NCBI GenBank assembly: GCA_916720285.1
Contig: CAKAQP010000138.1
Location: 1 to 6,271, forward strand
Source of the DNA: an uncultured Lachnoanaerobaculum sp.
Lineage (GTDB): Bacteria > Bacillota > Clostridia > Lachnospirales > Lachnospiraceae
Length of the DNA: 6,271 nucleotides
Direction: 5' to 3'
In this document: positions 4,282-6,271 of the stretch, in pieces
How positions within the stretch are numbered: the first letter of the stretch is position 1
Layout of the letters: each line of letters starts with the position of its first letter
Position numbers and translations under genes: made by a program
Notes under the pieces: model-generated
Seen by the model: only the letters and a program-made list of their open reading frames with translations
Database searches by the model: none
Told to the model about the DNA's origin: nothing

Positions 4282-6271
4282 ATGGATAAGAATACATTTT
4301 TATCAAAAAGCAGGATGAAAGTATGGGTAACCATATTACATATAGCGGCTTTCATAGTTTTTGTTATAGGTATTTCAATTATTTATTGTAATGAAAATTT
4401 CAATAGGGGTCTGCTGTGGATAAATGCGGAGAAATATGATGATTCTCCTGCATTCAGAACACAGTTTGACTCCGATGTTTCATTGCTTTTTTCGTATGCG
4501 AATTTAAAGGATATCTTTGAAACGGACGGTAAATTTGACATAAATAAGGATGTTTTCGGTCTGAATATGGGCCCAAGCAATGATGTGGATTTTACTGTAG
4601 GTGCAATAATAGAATATGCCAAGAGACATGGATTTTATATAGATGAGCATTTTCAGGTCAGCATTGTAGATCAAAGCCTGGTAAATCAGATAGAAGATAC
4701 ATCATATTTTGTTAATTACAGAACATATGCGGATACTTCAGGTCTTGTTGAACCGGGTGATGCATATATAAGTATGAAGACAATTATAACAGAGAGTCTT
4801 GTCTTGCTTTCAAAATATTACAATGCCTATGAAAGATTTATTCTTACCCCTTCAAATTTCAGGTACAGACTTGAGTATGGTGATATTGTATATACAAATG
4901 ACAGAACACTTAATATTAAGAGTGTTTATGGATACGGAAAGTACGCCATAACGTCTTCACAGGGAATGATGGTGGATACGAACTTGAGTGAAATACCGAA
5001 AGAGCTGTCTTATCAGGCGGAAAAGCTTACAGATAAACTGCCGAAGCCTTATAAAGTATATATCGCAGTGAATACCGTATATACCGCTACAGATACATAT
5101 GCTTTAGCAAATGTGGATTATTTGAGGCAGAGGAGAGCATATTCCATAGGATTGGTAGCGGCTACCGTAGGACTTATTTTGATGTCTTTAAGTATGGCCT
5201 ATCTTCTTATTTTCAGCGGTCACAGCGAGGGTAAAAAGGGCATAAAAATAAATAAGCTTTTTGATATTATTCCGGTTGAAGTGAAAATACTGTTACTGAC
5301 CTTTGGAATAGTTTTAGTTTTTGCCGCAAACAATTTTATAGGGCAGAAAGTATTACATATTTATATAGAAAAAAAACATTGGAATTTTGCAAATCAGATG
5401 CTGAATTATGCTTCTGTTTATATTGTTGCATTACCGATAGTATTTTCAATTGTAAGAGAGTATAAGGCCGGGCTTTTGTGGAAAAACTCATATACAAAAG
5501 TGATTAAGGAAAGTTTTTCCGTATATATGTTAAAAAGAAGTTTTAAGAAAAAATGGGGATCGAAATTTCTTGTTTTGATGCTTGTGGATTTTATTGCGGT
5601 TACATTTTTCCTTGTAACAACAATAAATGAAAAGAGACTTCTTGGAAGATTGATGATATTTATCTGCTTTATTATATTTTTAGTTATAAATTTTATTATA
5701 TTTAATAAGATTTATAAAACGGCTATAGCTTTTGACAGCATTGCCGACGCTATAAAAGAGATTGCAAGCGGTGATACAAGATACAGGCTCAATGAAGATG
5801 AGTTTGCCGGAAGAGAGGCAAGCGTTGTAAAGGATCTCAATAATATAAGTAAGGGATTCCAGGGGGCTATCAACGATCAGGTAAAGAGTGAGAGATTAAA
5901 AGCCGATTTGATAACAAATGTGTCACATGATATCAAAACACCGCTCACTTCAATAATAAATTATGTCGATCTTATAAAGAGAGAAAAACCTGAAAATGCC
6001 AAAATACAGGAATATCTGGATATACTCTCCGTAAAGTCACAGCATTTAAAGAACCTGACGGAGGATCTGGTTGAGGCAAGTAAGGTTTCAAGCGGAAATA
6101 TATCGGTAGATCTAAGAGATATTGATCTGGTTGAAATGATAAATCAAACAAACGGAGAGTTTGAAGAAAAGTTCAGTGAGAAAGGGCTTTCAATTATTTC
6201 AAATACTCCTTCAAGCGGAGTAATGATAAAGGCCGACGGAAGACATCTTTGGAGAGTTTTGGAAAATCTCT
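4282..6271 (+). CDS. Multi-pass membrane sensor histidine kinase, C-terminus cut by window edge
   Basis: An uninterrupted frame of 663 codons runs off the right end. Seen in order: TM1 (about 14-35); a large extracellular domain (about 36-285) of unrecognised family; TM2 (about 287-311); further hydrophobic segments at about 334-352, 374-391, 428-446 and 455-475; a HAMP-like linker (about 478-530) with IADAIKEIASGDTRYRL; and a HisKA dimerisation domain with LITNVSHDIKTPLTSIINY, in which H549 is the phospho-acceptor. The window ends in RHLWRVLENL, at the N box, so the ATPase domain is missing only because of the edge. It autophosphorylates and should pass phosphate to D52 of the upstream regulator, with which it forms an operon. 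The start is uncertain: ATG at 4282 has no clear Shine-Dalgarno, whereas TTG at 4264-4266, overlapping the regulator gene by 17 bases, has AGG 8 bases upstream and would add MKNKAD. Confidence 0.93.
   Translation, partial: MDKNTFLSKSRMKVWVTILHIAAFIVFVIGISIIYCNENFNRGLLWINAEKYDDSPAFRTQFDSDVSLLFSYANLKDIFETDGKFDINKDVFGLNMGPSNDVDFTVGAIIEYAKRHGFYIDEHFQVSIVDQSLVNQIEDTSYFVNYRTYADTSGLVEPGDAYISMKTIITESLVLLSKYYNAYERFILTPSNFRYRLEYGDIVYTNDRTLNIKSVYGYGKYAITSSQGMMVDTNLSEIPKELSYQAEKLTDKLPKPYKVYIAVNTVYTATDTYALANVDYLRQRRAYSIGLVAATVGLILMSLSMAYLLIFSGHSEGKKGIKINKLFDIIPVEVKILLLTFGIVLVFAANNFIGQKVLHIYIEKKHWNFANQMLNYASVYIVALPIVFSIVREYKAGLLWKNSYTKVIKESFSVYMLKRSFKKKWGSKFLVLMLVDFIAVTFFLVTTINEKRLLGRLMIFICFIIFLVINFIIFNKIYKTAIAFDSIADAIKEIASGDTRYRLNEDEFAGREASVVKDLNNISKGFQGAINDQVKSERLKADLITNVSHDIKTPLTSIINYVDLIKREKPENAKIQEYLDILSVKSQHLKNLTEDLVEASKVSSGNISVDLRDIDLVEMINQTNGEFEEKFSEKGLSIISNTPSSGVMIKADGRHLWRVLENL

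Noticed and set aside
3926..4306. Open frame on the minus strand across the response regulator
   Set aside because: Mirror of a conserved DNA-binding domain; the peptide is low-complexity Ser/Ile-rich, as typical for antisense frames.
1..6271. Search by eye for CRISPR repeats, insertion sequences, attachment sites, riboswitches and tRNA genes
   Set aside because: No regularly spaced repeats, transposase-like frames, terminal inverted repeats, tRNA-like cloverleaf or long structured leader was seen.

Overview
The window looks like chromosomal DNA of a low-GC Gram-positive anaerobe, most likely a member of the Clostridia (Lachnospiraceae-like). The grounds are AT-rich intergenic DNA, strong AGGAGG-type ribosome binding sites, heavy use of ATA and AGA codons in the right half, a lipobox lipoprotein, an OmpR/VanR-type two-component pair, and a diaminopropionate ammonia-lyase/YgeY gene pair typical of amino-acid-fermenting anaerobes. 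The assignment is inferred from content; no rRNA or other taxonomic marker is present.

Left block (1-2200, minus strand): an apparent three-gene operon read leftwards. It consists of a YheO-like PAS/HTH regulator (1416-2096), then 2,3-diaminopropionate ammonia-lyase ygeX/dpaL (183-1376), then the first 50 codons of a YgeY-family M20 metallohydrolase (1-151, cut by the window edge). The gaps are 39 and 31 bases, with no terminator in either. The regulator promoter (-35 at 2162-2167, -10 at 2139-2144) is bracketed by two near-identical 19-bp palindromes built on ACCTAAA / TTTAGGT half-sites. These are the best candidates for the regulator's own operators and suggest autoregulated, substrate-responsive control of a catabolic operon.

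Middle block (2320-3413): a short secreted lipoprotein gene on the plus strand has its own promoter and a strong Shine-Dalgarno, but an ACG codon where the start should be. It converges on tadA (tRNA adenosine deaminase, minus strand). The two share a bidirectional hairpin terminator.

Right block (3500-6271, plus strand): an OmpR-family response regulator is followed immediately by a large multi-pass sensor histidine kinase that runs off the window just before its catalytic domain. Together they form a two-component system with an approximately 250-residue extracellular sensor domain of unrecognised family.

No mobile elements, CRISPR arrays, tRNAs, rRNAs or integration scars were seen. Most gene content is ordinary. 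The two unusual sequence-level observations are the twin operators flanking the regulator promoter and the ACG in start position of the lipoprotein gene.
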